A stretch of 64,000 nucleotides of DNA from Gonatopus flavifemur (lineage: Eukaryota; Arthropoda; Insecta; Hymenoptera; Dryinidae). Below the pieces are notes generated by a model that had not been told where the DNA came from, searched no databases, and worked only from the letters and a program-made list of their open reading frames with translations. Where the stretch lies: contig JAFFJZ010000001.1 of the NCBI GenBank assembly GCA_018340375.1, positions 42,896,001-42,960,000 on the forward strand, read 5' to 3'. Positions 37,376-48,705 of the stretch are shown here, piece by piece. Every line of letters starts with the position of its first letter. Position 1 is the stretch's first letter. A program made the position numbers and the translations under genes.

Positions 37376-38496
37376 TGTCCATTACAATGGACACAGGGTG
37401 CCTGTTGGCAAAATTCATCTCAAACGAAGTAACATGTGTACATTCAAAAAGATAGAATACTACACTGAAAAAAGGCTGGTAACAGTTGTCGAATATATAT
37501 TTAAAAAATATAACTAATCGAATATTCAATAACACTCATAAAATAATTGATGACAATTATTACATTTCATGTACGTGTCCATAATGATTGAGTATTTTAA
37601 GAATCTATGAGTATCATTGACATTTTTTCAATGTTTGATTGGTCATATTCGAGAATATATATTTGATAAGTGTTACATTTGGTGGATTCGATCCGTTCCC
37701 TGCAAATTTCATCAACTTAAGAACACCCACAATTGAATTCCGATTTTGACCATAATATTTGAGTTTGGAACATTTGAACGATCTCATCGATCTCACATGA
37801 ATCATTTCTCAAGGGTTTAGGAGTTTGGAACTCAATTTTCATCAAAAATTTGTGAATTATGGCATAGTTTCCCACAAGTCATCAAAAGTAACAGGGAACG
37901 GATTAAATCCACCCACTTCCTTTCAGTGAAGATGAACGAAAATTAACATGAAGAAAATTCTTACGGTTCGCCGACGTATAAAAATGACTAGAAATTAATA
38001 ATCATGTTCCAATGGATTTCAAGATACAAATCCGTTACAAGAAAGCTGTAACTCATTTATAACATTGGATTTTTCGGTGGTATCACTGCAGGATGTCCAG
38101 CCTCGGAGAATTCTAATAGAATCGATCATTCATAAAATCAGGTTGAACGAAATGACCAATGAAACAAATAGAAAATTTTCGAACTGGACACCCTGCTACT
38201 GATACTACTTTGCATGTGGCGCCGATATGCTACGTAGGTTGGAGTTGAAAATAGAAAAAAAATATGAGCTGATACTCTGTCTTGTTTCTAAACACTCATC
38301 AACATCCTGTATTTATAATTAATGAATGTTTCTTTTGGAAAATTACCTATTCCGTTGGAATTCTTTGTAATTGTCGTTTGATATATTGAATCATCAAAAT
38401 TTAATGAAGATTCATTACGAATAGCGATATACAAATATTTTTAACTTTTCCTCCTTTGTTCTAGTCATAGACGCCCTGTGTCCATTGGAATGGACA
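37376..38496. repeat. Large inverted-repeat element with TGTCCATT-AATGGACA ends
   Basis: TGTCCATTACAATGGACACA plus GGGTG (37376-37400) is repeated in reverse at 38471-38496. Each arm is itself a palindrome. The interior holds two further inverted repeats: GGTGGATTCGATCCGTTCCC (about 37680) against GGGAACGGATTAAATCCACC (about 37893-37913), and the one at 38089-38196. A related CGTCCATTCCAATGGAAAT lies upstream at about 37027. A possible group A left end, TACACTGAAAAAAGG at 37461, may pair with CCTTTCAGTG ending at 37928. Non-coding composite. Confidence 0.6.
38089..38196. mobile_element. Short MITE with GCAGGATGTCCAG ends (108 bp)
   Basis: GCAGGATGTCCAGCCTCGGA plus GAATTCTAATAG on the left is matched in reverse by CTATT..GAAAATTTTCGAACTGGACACCCTGC on the right (bases elided). 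Arms are about 30 bp. The terminal word is related to the CAGGGTG sequence next to the outer element ends at 37396 and 38471. Confidence 0.6.
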
Positions 38497-40529
38497 AATC
38501 AGTAATTTTCAATCTACGTTACTAAAAGTTCTGTAAAAATTCAGAGTCCATACTAGGAGCTATAGAGACTATTGCCTATTGAGAAAAAATGTTCATCATT
38601 ATCAGAATTAAGCCAGGTCAGGAAGGGTTATAATAAAATCTCGAGTGATGAATGGTAAAGCGCATGATTTTTACAAGTGAGGACCTGATTTAATATTCAA
38701 CAAAGATGGAATATCGATTGGAATTTACTGATTATGCTCCTCAATACATGAACAAGAAACATATATCAATCAGGATCACTTTGATAGTGCAAAGCTTTGA
38801 GAAAGATGAATTATCTTGAGATCGGTCAAAGCATATTTCTCCAACCAGAGAACCAGTTGTGAACAACTCAAAAGTTAGAACTTTATCAGAAATAAAAACA
38901 CAGTAGAAATATGATCAATAAAACTCATGATGAAATTTTCCTTCGCCAATATTTTTCTTAGATTACGAGTCGCACGGCATTGAGAGTCTTGCCTCTGTAC
39001 GTATTCCATCTACCTCATAGCTCACTGACATCTTCAGAGAACCGGAAGCTCGCTATGATGTACAAGGGATGCGTGGTGCAGGAAATTAATATTCTGTCGA
39101 GATGATATTACAACATTCCATAGATCCTCTTGCATGTGTACAGAATAGGTTTCAGACAGCGACTCGGTGTTATAATCAGGTCTCAATAAATTGCAAACAA
39201 AGTCTCAAGATGGGGAATCTTACCAAAGAGAAGTTCGGCAATGAACACTTCTCCCTCTGTAACTTAACTTTATTTCCTCATATACATTACACAAAAACTG
39301 TATCAAATCTTGTACCGAGGGAATTGTTTCACACAATTTTTATACCATCTTTATGAATTTCTCAAATAAATTAGAAGATTATAACGGAAATAAGAATTAT
39401 AATAATATTTTCTAACCGCGATGATGAAAAAAAATGATATCTCCATCAACTGTGTTGAAATCAATGAAACGTGGAATACGATTTCATACTCCAACTATTG
39501 TGTGAATTACACGAAACTTTGGAATGATCGTAGAATGAATGAATAGAAACATAATTCAAACGAATTTTTTGTAACTTCAAGAACAGTATCGAATATATTT
39601 CAACTTTGTATAACAGTAAAAATTCCCAGGGAATATTTTGTGCGACTTCCCTTGCCTTTCCTCGGATTCAAATATAAAACACAATTCATAAAGTTTCGAA
39701 ATACATTACGAAACGTGTGGAAAATTCCAATTTTTCGTTTGACGTATATTTAAATTAAAATCCTCTGTACATTCAATTGAGAGTAATATGAACATTATTG
39801 TATCCGTGAAATCAGATGTTTTTTAGCTCTCATTGATGCATGAAAAGATTCAATTATTATATTTCAAATTCAAAAAATCAATTCCCAACAAGTTCAATAG
39901 AACAAAAATTCTTCATGCTAAAAACATACTGTTGAAATTTCGTTTGATTATTGGAGACACATTTCGGTACCAATTCGATGGAATTCGAGAAGAATCCTAG
40001 GTGGGAATGAAGAAAAATCCGCACGTTTTATAGAGAGTCGCAATACATCATTTCAATGAACAATCGAGCAGTCCACCGTCTTGCTACCAGCACTGTGGTT
40101 CGTTCGTTTATTTGTCAAGTGAACGTGCTGCGGGTGTAATGTCGAGAAAATTGAGTTTAAAAATAACTGTGATAGTGTAAGAATAACTGTAATAGATGTT
40201 GGTGCAGTTTCTATACAGCTCGGGATGTTTTTGAAATTACTCCGGAAAAGAGAATATAATGGGGAAATAATGAAAATATTTATTTCAAGCATGGAGTTAC
40301 TCTCCTGTATACGGCGAAAGGGGAATAGCTGTAACAACTACTCACGTGAAAATTGAAATCCATGCCCATCCATACTGGTCCTATGCCGTGGCCAGGGTTA
40401 CCGATACTAGTGGGTTTAAATAATCATCACAAAGTCAGTTGATTCGATAATGCTGACTCGGAGTCAAAATGATGGCAATTTATTTGAGTTTGTATTCCAA
40501 GAATTTTTCGCTACAAGACATTTTCGATG
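38497..40529. other. No supported feature
   Basis: AT-rich DNA without visible repeat structure. Frames of 84 codons (39102-39356, plus) and 94 codons (40053-40337, minus) have no recognisable domains. Confidence 0.3.
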
Positions 40530-40812
40530 GCACGGCAAGGTATTTCTTGAAAATATCTTGTGGAACACAGACAACAAAGTGCTAGAAAAATTCGCAACAA
40601 CTTCCCAACAACACCGAGCAACTGTTTTTGGGAAGTTGCTGGGAGGTTGCGTCGCCAAATGCGCAGCAACATGCAGCAAACTTGAAGGTTGTTGTCATAA
40701 TGCTACAAAGATGTTTGGATACATGGAGCTATGGAACGTGAGATCAAACAATCCCCTAACAACGAAACACAAACTGGTGCAGCATCAGTTGCACTGCAAC
40801 TTTTGCTGTTAG
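40530..40812. repeat. GTTGC/GCAAC word-rich repeat
   Basis: GCAACAACTTCCC, GAGCAACTG, GGGAAGTTGCTGGGAGGTTGC, GCAGCAACATGCAGC, GGTTGTTG and CAGTTGCACTGCAAC follow each other within 240 bp. This looks like another word-repeat element. It is followed at about 40815-40880 by GTCTTCTAGATACC and GAAGACACCTAAAAGATAC words resembling 47500-47700. A CACGGCAAGG at 40531 could be its left end, but I find no right partner. The 120-codon frame across it (40450-40812) is probably chance. Confidence 0.5.
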
Positions 40813-42562
40813 GGAAAGATGTCTTCTAGATACCTTTATAAGCGTTGAAGACACCTAAAAGATACATTTTGGGTTTGCATTCCTCAAACCCTCACATTCA
40901 ATATAAAATCTATAGGAATCAAATATGCTACACAGAAACAAACAACCAAATCTGAAAGAGTTAAAGAGTTCCAACCTCTGAACCTCGTTTCAAAATTGAA
41001 ACTTGTGAGATAAAATTTAATTACTCCAATTGAATTATATTGATCGAATTTGTTATGTATTCTGGGATGAATATTCTGAGGTCAATAAATCAAATTTGGT
41101 TAAATCGCTTCCAAATGAAATGGAATCCAATACTTGCTTGGAGTTTCGGTACTCGTGAGCATTGGGATACTTAGAGGACTTCGGTCCTCCGAGCCGTCAC
41201 CATTCAACCGCATATGGACGATTATAGATCGAAGTTCCCCGCCAACCAACTTTCCGGCCGCAATCAACTGGATTATTCCAATACACTTCGATGTATGTTG
41301 GAAGAGTACATGAGAACTATCGAATTATTCGTGATTATAGACTGTGACAGTTTGAAATTCCAACGTTCAGGTATCCGTACATATCATTACCAAACGTACA
41401 ACGTCGATGCATAATCATCGATCGTAACTCGATGTTATATTTTCACGTCACAAAACAATGAAAAATGACCGAGGAATAGAACGATTGTAACAACACAAAA
41501 GATGAATCAAGCAACTCTTGTGATTCGTGAGTTATCGAAATATAAAAGAGATGAGATTCCACTATTTCGCGAATGTAAACATGCAATATTTACGAAGATC
41601 ATATGATGATATTTCAAAAACAAACTCCGACTCGTTTCTTTTCCATCTCAATAAAGTACACAATGATGGATGTGTATACAAAGCAAACCGTTCAAAGTTA
41701 ACCATCCAATATTTATTCGATTAAGGTAATTGTATTTCCCAAAGCGTCAAGGATACTGAAAGAGAGAAAAGATATCTAACGCTACAAAAGATAGGAGCAT
41801 ATAATATACCTACTGAGTATTCCACCGTGAATACACCGAATTGATTCAAGCTTTTCCCTCTTCTTTCTTCCCCCTCCCCTGCCCCTCAGCTTACTTCACT
41901 TCGCATTGCCACAAACAACAACGCTTTAAAGCTTCCACTTCTCCCCTCTGCCTTCACCTGCCTTCACTTTCCAACTTCTCCGCCTTTGTCGCTTAGTTCT
42001 TGTCCTGTCGCCTTCGGGGTTTCCGACTTTCTAGAGTCAATTGAAAGTTCAGTTTCGTTCCTCGTACGAAGTGTCGTCGCTTTGCACCTTTTTCAATCAA
42101 TCCATATCATCATTGAGTTTGATCGAGGAGCGCATGAAGCCTTTTTTTACTTTCCTTCGCTCTAAATTCTTTCCGGTAACCTTCTTCATTCAAGATAATA
42201 AATTACACAGAATGGAGCGAACTTTCTGTGAAATCAATTCCCTGCATATTTTTATTTTTATTCTTCAATGGACAATTGTATGAATTTCATGCACGATTGC
42301 ACGTGTTATGGAATTCAGTACGTGTTATTAGATTCCGGATTGAAATTCATTCTCAGACTGATCCAGTATTAGGTGATGTTCGATGATAGGGATCGATATT
42401 TCCCGCGCGATGAATTGACAGAGATCTTCCAAACGTTTGACAAAAATACTTACTTGCTTACGAACGAAATATTCAAAAACCGACAGCCTAGGCAGCTGAG
42501 TCGAAACTAACTCTTCTTCGACTACTGATTGAATAGTTTCAGTCTCTTTTAGGTAGGGACTA
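40813..42562. other. No gene; pyrimidine-rich tract
   Basis: No gene is recognised. The segment 41845-41960 is strongly pyrimidine-rich (CTCTTCTTTCTTCCCCCTCC). Short frames are not convincing. Confidence 0.3.
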
Positions 42563-42794
42563 CCCGAGAGAAGAAGATCAGATCTAATGAGATCTATGAA
42601 GAATCTCTACAAATCTCTTGATATCTGCTTAGAACTCAAAATTTTAATGTTGGAGGAAATTAAATGAGATCTCGTCCAAAATTGGAATGCGTAGATTGAA
42701 ATAGATATCAAGAGATTTGTAGGGATCTTTGCCAAAATTTAGATCTCAAGAAATCTATAGGAATCTCATTAGATTTAACCGTTTTTTTCTCAGG
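42563..42794. mobile_element. Group A-like element, AGATCT-word family (232 bp)
   Basis: The left end CCCGAGAGAAGAAG and the right end, in reverse CCTGAGAAAAAAACGG, are flanked by TA (42561-42562 and 42795-42796). The interior forms a hairpin: TCTACAAATCTCTTGATATC faces GATATCAAGAGATTTGTAGG, with GATCTAATGAGATC and TCTCATTAGATTT outside it. The word AGATCT/AGATATC recurs. Non-coding. Confidence 0.75.
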
Positions 42795-42955
42795 TATCCA
42801 GTGACTGGTTGATAGCTCATTAAACCCAGTAAGACTAAATGAATTCTACAGGGTAGTGATAGACAGAGAATGAGAATTCTTCTATAAATCTTGTATCAAA
42901 TCTTGATCGATGTTTCATGAAATTCAATACCAATTCCGTGATTTTCTCATAAAAA

Positions 42956-43634
42956 CCCAGGCTCGTAATGCCAAGACTGACAATCGCATCATGATCGGCG
43001 TCAAGCTTGGTATATACCAAGTCTGATTAGCCTAGCCTTGACAGACGAGTGGCCTGCCATAGCTGACTAAGCGTTCATAGAGTCTCGAACATCAATGCTA
43101 GGACCCAAGTATATTTTGCCGTGTTGGATTTCCGATATATATAAAAGCTGGATGCTCAGCAGAGAACGTTATTATCATCCTGAACAATGAACTAGCTTGA
43201 TAACATTGTTGCTAATTAGGCTATACCCGGTGATGACTGGCATTGATAAAAGCTTGGCTTATGAGCTTGGTAACATTGTTAGCCATCAGGCTACACCTGG
43301 TGATGACCAGCATTGACTCTCGCCTGACATCAAGTTTGGTGGATCACTGAAATGTGAATGTTCAATCAAACTTGAACGCCAATGGAAAATTTATCCTACT
43401 CAGCTCAAATTAGTATTGGAGATCAATAATGCCAACAATGTCGATTGTAAACATAGAACCAATATTGAATTTCAATATTTAACCAAGCTCAGATGCCAAG
43501 CATTGAACATTGTTATCATCCCATACAATAATTTAGTTTGGTGCCGATGTTAGCAACCAAGCTGGACACGGTATTAACTAGCATTGACTCAAGCTTGGCA
43601 CCAAGTATGGTACGTTTGTCGAAGCATACATGGG
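42956..43634. mobile_element. Group B element, CAAGCTTGG family (679 bp)
   Basis: Left end CCCAGGCTCGTAATGCCAAG, right end GAAGCATACATGGG, and AA on both sides (42954-42955 and 43635-43636). CAAGCTTGG, AGCTTGATAACATTGTTAGC and CCAATATTGAA words fill it, with several internal near-repeats (CCTGGTGATGACCAGCATTG). The right half is a diverged copy of 1-315. No transposase frame. Confidence 0.75.
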
Positions 43635-43707
43635 AAGTAGCAATGCTAGAAAAAGTCTTAATCGTTAGCCGTTAGAGGATCTCAGAACCTAGAAGTGGTT
43701 AATTATG

Positions 43708-43978
43708 CACCGAGCGGAAAAAGTTTGCTGAAACAGCAAATATGAAAAATTTGCTTCGCTGATATGACAAATCCCTCCACTTGATCAGCAAGACGTTTGC
43801 TTTCACAGCAAAAATCTTGCTTTTTCGGCAAGTGCTTGCTGATTCAGCAATTTGGCATTGTAAGTATACATACTGCTCGAAAGTTCGCAACTATTTTACT
43901 GTAACAGCAAATGTTTTGCTACTTCAGCAAAGCAAATGTTAGAAAATCGCCATTTCAGCAAGAATTTTTCTCTGCGTG
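43708..43978. mobile_element. Group A element, CAGCAA/TTGCTG-word family (271 bp)
   Basis: The left end CACCGAGCGGAAAAAG and the right end TTTTTCTCTGCGTG are inverted, with TG on each side (43706-43707 and 43979-43980). CAGCAA occurs seven times and TTGCTG twice, with further TTTGCT words, including the self-complementary TTTGCTGAAACAGCAAA. Non-coding. Its word is shared with 12004-12352 and the region near 26850-27040. Confidence 0.85.
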
Positions 43979-44307
43979 TGTTCTGTGCGGATGAACCCAT
44001 GTGGAAATTGCCGGGAACGATCAACCATTTCCATATCGCTAGGAATTTATTTGTCATATTCTGGCAAAAGCGAATGGGCTGTTACTCCACCAATACAGTT
44101 CCTCAGTAGATGCCATTTCTCCCAAAACTGCCAGATTCATGTCGATATTGAATAAAACCCATCCCCTCATAACGGCAGGATGGATCCCTTGAACGTTTTC
44201 AGAACGTTCAGGGAACCTCCAAGAAAATCCTCACTGGAGATTCACGAAGCAGAAAATTTGATGACAGATTTGCCCGATCCTCTTCGATATTCCACAAAAA
44301 TGTCCTA

Positions 44308-44611
44308 AACAGAGAAAAAAATATACTACTGGCAGTTATTTTTCTTGCTAAACCAGAAACGGGAAGGTTTCTAAAATTAACTTCCGCATAAAAATACGGG
44401 AGATTGCGAATGAATCACTGAATACCATCATACGCTTCATAAAATTTAACATTCAGCGTTTGAAATGTCAATCCTACCTATTAATTTTTCGACAACATTC
44501 GTAATCTTCCGTATTTCCATGTAAGAATTAATTCTACAAATCTTCTTGTTTCTAGTTTACTAAGCAAAACAACAAAAATTCTCATATTTTCGAGCGGCAT
44601 TTTTCTCCGTG
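44308..44611. mobile_element. Group A element (304 bp)
   Basis: The left end AACAGAGAAAAAAA is a CACGGAGAAAA terminus with two changes. The right end is TTTTCTCCGTG, and TA flanks both sides (44306-44307 and 44612-44613). Internal arms pair CTTCCGCATAAAAATACGGG then AGATTGCGAATG with CATTCGTAATCTTCCGTATT. Non-coding. Confidence 0.65.
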
Positions 44612-44613
44612 TA

Positions 44614-46049
44614 TTCTCCATCTGACGCATCATACATTTTCATTAAAAACGGACGAATTTCGACAAATCAACCATGATGCTTTTCATCACAGTTGAAATC
44701 ACGAACAAACTGTTTCATTATCACCAATCCTGAATACCATCGGCAGAAGAATCATTTCCCCGGAACAAATCAGAATGTCTGATTTCATTGTAAAACACAT
44801 ACGTATGAATGATTTTGATACCAGCCTCAATCATGCGTACACATACGTGTTAAATTTGCACTGATAATAACAATTCATACACCCATATGCGAGGATATAT
44901 TTCTCACTGTGTAAGTAATTCAACGATAAAAGTGATAATTACCAATACATAATCTAAACGAGCGAGCAGAATTGAAACAACGATGTCGGTTGTATTACTT
45001 TTGACATAATTTGATATGCGTCGATACGATCGAATCAGTGCATTCATAAACTGAATTAATTATTATCATTCGTTTTTCACTACAAATACGCCAAAATAAG
45101 CGAATGAATTATCTCACAACATTTCATATACATGCATATAACACGTATGAACTGATTCAGCGGATATTTAATGTACACAATGATCGTGCGGTTTATTGTC
45201 TAGATTTTAACATTATCACATGAATGACGCTCTACATAATCAATCAAACCATTCAGCCCAAATTTCAACAATCTAGTTCAAATGTAAATTAAGGTTTTTT
45301 TGTCCACAAATTTTCAATGCAGAATACATGAATACGAATATCCATTTGATTCTGAATATCTATTAGAATCAGAACAATGCATACAGAAAATCATATTCGT
45401 TAATTAGTTGAAAATCAGAATCGTTGTGGTCAGCAATGCATGAAAAATTTTCTCAAAAATTTCTACTTACATACAGGTGAATCAAGCCTAGAGGCCCACA
45501 CAATTGATGGGACCCCCACTTCCTTTGCAAAAAAATTGTTAGCTTGACTATTTTTTGCGACAATACTATTGGAAAATGTTGGCTTTATAAACTTCCTTGA
45601 AATTCCATAGCAATAAGTAGAGACGCACCGCTCAAGGCAGACACCTGTTCCTTCCCATTGCATCAAATTTTTCAATGTCAATCAATCGTCTTGTATAATA
45701 TACCGTTGTCGAGACTTTTCAGTTTCTCAAATATTTTCTAAGAATCCACCTGATATATACCTCTTATCGGTCCAGAGTTATGGTTGGAAATCAAATATGG
45801 CGATGAGCAGTTGAAAACAGCAATTGAATATAAACAGTGGTTCACATTTGGACAGCCCAGTTTTTGGGCTTCGCGTAATTTAAAAGTTTTGATAGTGCAC
45901 ACGAGTGTGTTTTTCAACAGTTCTTCAAAAAACTGTAACTGTAATTTATGACAGGAAAATCAAGTTTCATTGCACATTTTGGTCACATTCTTCAGTATAA
46001 AAAGTAGTACAAAGGATCTTTGGAATAGAAAGAAAACTGACATTTGAAA
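44614..46049. other. No supported feature
   Basis: AT-rich DNA. A CCCATGTGGAAATTGCC just before this stretch at 43997 looks like a lone group B terminus. A 72-codon minus frame at 45463-45681 is unrecognised. Confidence 0.3.
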
Positions 46050-46827
46050 CCCAGGTAGGAAATGCCAATATTGACAACTGAACCATGCTTGGCAAAATAC
46101 TGGGCTGCCAAGCATCGCGAACCAATATTGGTCCAATATACAACCGTTGTTCATTCTAGAAACCATACCGGTTTTCATAGGAAATGCCAATATGACAACT
46201 GGTGCAAGCTTGGCAAAATATTGGGCTGCCAAACATGGCGAACCAATATCAACTCAACAGAAAACCGTTTGTTATTTGAGAACCCAAACCATGTTTCATA
46301 AGGAATGCCTATACAACAAGTGGTTGAAGCTTGGCAAAACATTAAACTGTCAAGCATGATGGACCAATATTAGGCCAATGTACAACCAATGTTTATTCGA
46401 GAACCTATGCTACATCTCCATGTTTGTGATTTTTATAGAGTTGTACCGATATCCCTGCTAAAAATCTTATCGTTTTCTATGGGAAATTGTCAGCAGGGAT
46501 GGCATGAAAAATGACGTCATTTTTTTCTCCAAGCAGTATGTTTGAAGAATCAGATTGAAGCATGGCAAAAGTTAATATACACAACTTGGGCCAGGTCTGG
46601 TTTAATCGTATGAGCCAAGCTCCAAAATACTTATAATACATATATCATGAGACATTGGGCCATGCTTGGCATTGCATCCTGGCTCAATATTGAGTACCAA
46701 GCCTGGCACGAGGTTATCATCCCAAGCTTTCACCAAGTCATTTTTTCTCATGGATTCTGGCCCAATATAAGTCATAATTGGGCTGAGATCGGGCCAAATT
46801 TGGGGCATTTGTTGATTCCTACCTGGG
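46050..46827. mobile_element. Group B element, CAAGCTTGG/CCAATATTGG family (778 bp)
   Basis: The left end CCCAGGTAGGAAATGCCAAT and the right end GATTCCTACCTGGG (46814-46827) are inverted, with AA on both sides (46048-46049 and 46828-46829). The left half is three tandem diverged units of about 120 bp, each with AGCTTGGCAAAATA-TGGGC, GCCAAGCATGGCGAACCAAT and CAACCGTTTGTT words. The right half carries GGGCCATGCTTGGC and GGCCCAATAT words. The same tandem units appear at 63658-64000. Frames of 60-90 codons on both strands follow the repeat and are not genes. Confidence 0.8.
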
Positions 46828-47034
46828 AAGGAAAGAAATAGTAAGAAAAATTATTCTGAATCCGATCACTCGTGATATAAAACAGGAACAGTGGTATAGG
46901 CTGATTATCTGCTTGTGCTTGTGCTAAGTTGATTTTGAATTAGTACACTGAAAGAAAAAAGAAGTAAATTAATAATCATAGTTGGGAAAGGACTCAACTA
47001 TAAATAGTAAAGTGAATAATGGTTACACTAACTA

Positions 47035-47284
47035 CACTGTAAAAAAATATTTCCACAACTGCTGGAGAAAGTTTGGCAGTTTTTTACACAAACTTTCTCT
47101 GAAAATTATCGTAAAAAGAAGTTTTTAAATATGCAAAAAGTTCTATGATCTTACGGAGATTTTGCAAACTTCCCAAACTTTTGTTCGTCAATCCACAAAG
47201 AAAGTTCGCAAATCATTTTTCCAGAACAAGATTGTAAATTCCCAAGCATTTCCGTTTAGAATTCAACAACTCTTTCTGACAGTG
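47035..47284. mobile_element. Group A element, CACTGTTAGAAA subfamily (250 bp)
   Basis: The left end CACTGTAAAAAAATATT and the right end, in reverse CACTGTCAGAAAGAGTT, are flanked by TA (47033-47034 and 47285-47286). Words such as AACTTTCT, AAAGTTT and CAAACTTCCC recur inside. Non-coding. Confidence 0.7.
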
Positions 47285-47394
47285 TATTTCATTGTCGAAG
47301 TAACTAATCCAAACGGTCATTTCCACAATCAATATTTTTATCTGGACTACGAAGTAGTAGAACTCATTATTAGTCATACGTGCGTTCTTTCCCA

Positions 47395-47457
47395 ACTATC
47401 CCATTGGTAATTCCGACTATCCCATTGGTAATCCCGACTATCCCATTGGTAATTCCG
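47395..47457. repeat. Three tandem copies of a 21-bp unit
   Basis: The unit ACTATCCCATTGGTAATTCCG is repeated three times with one substitution (T to C in copy 2). On the minus strand it reads as a repeating seven-residue peptide, but there is no gene context. Confidence 0.9.
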
Positions 47458-47532
47458 ACTGTGGATTTTCGTTTTTCTGCTATAACCCACACGGCATTTC
47501 ATGTCTAAAAGATATCTCAAAACAAAGTTAAT

Positions 47533-47733
47533 GAGTCTTATGCAACACGAGAAGATACCTTTAAGATATCTGGAACAGTTACTCACTTCTAATAGATTTC
47601 TATAGGATGTCTATAAGTTATCATTCCGGAAGAAAAGTCTTAGATCTTCTAATAGATACCTTTTAGATGTGTTTCTTTAGTGAGAACTGTGTTAAATACC
47701 TCAAAAATATCTTTTCGTGTTGCATAAGACTTC
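47533..47733. repeat. Inverted repeat with AGATACCTTT/AGATATCT words
   Basis: GAGTCTTATGCAACACGAGA plus AGATACC (47533-47560) faces its complement at 47705-47733. Between them, TCTAATAGATTTCTATAGGA, CTTAGATCTTCTAATAGATA and CCTTTTAGATGT repeat one theme. Outer termini and a TSD were not found. Confidence 0.6.
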
Positions 47734-48380
47734 TGTATATGTACACATACATATCCGCACTTGAACAATTTATTCCAAAGAATTTTTCTATTCATAAACC
47801 TCTCGCCTCACATGAGCCCTCCACAAAGTTCCGCCTAGCAGCCCCACTGTAGTCAAATCCGGCACTATATAGGCGGATGTGTTATGAAGTTAGGGGAGAG
47901 GATAATCACTGCCCCTGGATTTTGATACACGGAATACGATGTTGAAGAAGAACAGAAGATATCCAATTTGCAAAATGACAATTTTATATCAAGGAACAAG
48001 ACCAAAGGCCAGAGTTGTCATTTTTAAGGGTTGAAATGAAGTGCAAATGAGGAGAAGGAAGGAACAAAAAGTCGAGTATCCGTATTCCTGCTTGTTCAGA
48101 ATGATAACAATGATGAAGAGAAGTGAATTATGTACGAAGAGTGACGTAGAACCCTGTCACCACGAAACATGAACGGAAATTCTAATGTGCCTCCAACTTT
48201 CATGCGTGTGACGATATTATACAAAATTCATTGATTAACTGAAGACAATCTACTCACCCATGAAAAACCTATTGAATTTCATTTATTCATTAGACAAGAA
48301 TTGAATGATGCCTATATATTTAGAGGATAAACGAACTATTTGATTAGAGGAGAGAATAAGGAACATGTCATAATAATGTA

Positions 48381-48703
48381 CATTGTTAGAACAATTCTTG
48401 AATTTGATACGAAATCCTTTATGAAATATCTTCTTTCCATATTGATTTGAATAATATTTCTCAAATTCAATATTGATGATGACATTTCAAAATTTCTGTC
48501 CACAATGTAATAATTGTTTATCAAATTTCACAAATATGTTATTAAAATTAGGAAAGAAATTCTCAACATTGAGAAAGAGTTCTCAACATTGTGAATTATA
48601 TCATTGAATTCAATCTTTCATTATGAAATTTAATGAACTGTTTTTATGTATAAAAAGCTTCATAATATTCCAATGAAATTTCAGGCAGATTTTTGTAACA
48701 GTG
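48381..48703. mobile_element. Group A element, CACTGTTAGAAA subfamily (323 bp)
   Basis: The left end CATTGTTAGAACAATTC and the right end TTTTTGTAACAGTG are flanked by TA (48379-48380 and 48704-48705). The interior is AT-rich with AACATTGAGAAAGAGTTC / TCTCAACATTGTG words. The TIR is short and imperfect. Confidence 0.55.
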
Positions 48704-48705
48704 TA

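Noticed and set aside
40086..40100. CACTGTG as a Transib-like end
   Set aside because: No GATTTTTGT-type motif 22 bp upstream and no flanking duplication.
46062..46359. Several overlapping frames on both strands resembling each other
   Set aside because: They are translations of the tandem 120-bp repeat units; the same peptides recur at 63642-63992 for the same reason.
47395..47457. CRISPR-like array
   Set aside because: The 21-bp units are directly adjacent with no spacers; a simple tandem repeat in eukaryotic DNA.
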